Assembly: GCF_014640815.1 (NCBI RefSeq)
Contig: NZ_BMHM01000002.1
Coordinates: forward strand, 372,001-436,000
DNA length: 64,000 nt
Source: Vreelandella lutescens
GTDB lineage: Bacteria; Pseudomonadota; Gammaproteobacteria; Pseudomonadales; Halomonadaceae
Direction of reading: 5' to 3'
In this document: one piece after another, positions 63,276 through 64,000 of the stretch
How positions within the stretch are numbered: the stretch's first letter is position 1
Layout: every line of letters begins with the position of its first letter
The notes under the pieces: model-generated
Told to the model about the DNA's origin: nothing
What the model saw: the letters and a program-made list of their open reading frames with translations, nothing else
Databases searched by the model: none
Position numbers and translations under genes: made by a program

Positions 63276-64000
63276 ATGGCGAATGTCACTCTGGAGCAGC
63301 GCTTAGCGCTAGCAGTGCGTATTGCAGAAGAGGCGGGGCAGATGATTCGTGATGCCCGCGAGCAGCAAACTTTCAGCCAGCGGTTGAAGGCAGGTATCGA
63401 GCTAGTTACCGATGTGGATGTGGCCGTCGATCAACTGATTAGCCAGCGTTTAGAAGAGCATTTCCCTGGTGAGGCGCGCCTGAGCGAAGAGCTAAGCCCT
63501 GAAGAAGCGTTGCATAACCCCGCTGAGCAGCTGTGGGTCGTAGACCCCATTGATGGCACGGTGAATTTTGCGCAAGGCCTTCGCCACGTGGCGGTCTCCA
63601 TCGGTTGGATCGAGCAGGGAGTCGGTAAAGTGGGTGTGGTGCATGCTCCCTTCCTAAACGACACCTTTAGTGCCGCTCAAGGGTTGGGCGCATTTTGTAA
63701 CCAGCAACCCATCACGCCAAGTGATGCCGATTCGCTGGAAAGCACGCTAGTAGGCACCGGCTTTCCCTACGCCAAAGCGGCCCGTAAACAGTTACTACCC
63801 CGTCTTGAAGCAGCGTTAACCTATTGCCAAGATGTACGCCGCAATGGCTCAGCGGCGCTGGATATTTGCGATGTCGCCTGCGGTCGGTTGGACGCCTATT
63901 ACGAAACCGTCTCCCCGTGGGATTTTGTAGCGGGTTGGGTGATTGCACGCGAAGCCGGCGCACGGGTAGGGCATCTCATTGATGTGCCCGAGGATGTGCC
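63276..64000 (+). CDS. Inositol monophosphatase family protein (3' end cut by window edge)
   Basis: An open frame of 241 codons from ATG 63276 (after GGAGCACCT) to the right edge, so the last part is missing. It has the family's metal-binding sequence: RLSEEL for the first Glu, VVDPIDGTVNF for the Asp pair near residue 88, and SPWDFVAGWVIAREAGA near 215. Members hydrolyse sugar or nucleotide phosphates (SuhB, CysQ, inositol monophosphatase). Which one applies is unclear. Confidence 0.88.
   Translation, partial: MANVTLEQRLALAVRIAEEAGQMIRDAREQQTFSQRLKAGIELVTDVDVAVDQLISQRLEEHFPGEARLSEELSPEEALHNPAEQLWVVDPIDGTVNFAQGLRHVAVSIGWIEQGVGKVGVVHAPFLNDTFSAAQGLGAFCNQQPITPSDADSLESTLVGTGFPYAKAARKQLLPRLEAALTYCQDVRRNGSAALDICDVACGRLDAYYETVSPWDFVAGWVIAREAGARVGHLIDVPEDV

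Noticed and set aside
1-64000. CRISPR arrays, insertion sequences, prophage or integrase genes
   Set aside because: No regularly spaced repeats, transposase, terminal repeats or phage genes were seen; gene order is mostly core-genome.

Overview
The window is a dense, gene-rich stretch of a gammaproteobacterial chromosome. Gene content and order point to a Halomonas-like member of the Oceanospirillales: dusB-fis-purH beside accBC-prmA, the gyrA-serC-pheA-tyrA/aroA-cmk-rpsA block, pilBCD-coaE-yacG, an MvaT-type nucleoid protein and an rsx/rnf operon. This taxonomic reading is inference; there is no rRNA gene here. I see no CRISPR array, prophage, insertion sequence or integrase, so this is mostly core genome with some lineage-specific additions.

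Layout. 1-4.3 kb: an envelope protein cut by the left edge, a membrane protein, tRNA-Leu(UAG), comF, srkA and a secreted protein. 4.4-6.8 kb: folE, with TGTACA-type repeats over its promoter, and gabD. 6.8-15.7 kb, minus strand: purH, fis, dusB, prmA, accC, accB, dsbD, ppa. 16-23 kb: a PP2C/kinase fusion whose two catalytic centres both look degenerate, pfp, rnt, argG, a HlyU-family gene and an EAL-HDOD protein. 23-28.5 kb: a four-gene signalling operon made of a receiver-only regulator, a membrane PAS protein ending in a DnaQ-type exonuclease, a two-helix membrane peptide and an SSF-type sensor kinase, each joined to the next by an ATGA overlap.

28.6-38.2 kb: a tRNA-queuosine mannosyltransferase homologue, then a minus-strand operon running CHASE4-type diguanylate cyclase, rsxABCDGE, nth and a beta-carbonic-anhydrase-like gene. 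38.3-43.1 kb: metG, a small unknown gene, an acyltransferase and rdgC. 43.2-53.6 kb, plus strand: a thioesterase, then gyrA, serC, pheA, a tyrA-aroA fusion, cmk and rpsA, tightly packed with several overlaps. 53.8-56.7 kb: mvaT, an AraC-type regulator, an MvaT-like protein without a DNA-binding half, and a Tus-like protein. 56.7-64 kb: yacG, coaE, pilD, pilC and pilB on the minus strand, two type IV pilins, a CigR/RcnB-like secreted protein and an inositol-monophosphatase-family gene cut by the right edge.

The genes cover amino-acid supply (argG, serC, pheA, tyrA-aroA), lipid precursors (accBC), purines and folate (purH, folE), translation and tRNA work (metG, rpsA, dusB, prmA, queuosine mannosylation), electron transfer and repair (rsx, nth, rdgC), and surface pili. 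The least explained parts are the exonuclease-containing SSF kinase operon, the degenerate PP2C/kinase, the carbonic-anhydrase-like protein at the end of the rsx operon, and the neighbouring MvaT-fragment and Tus-like genes.
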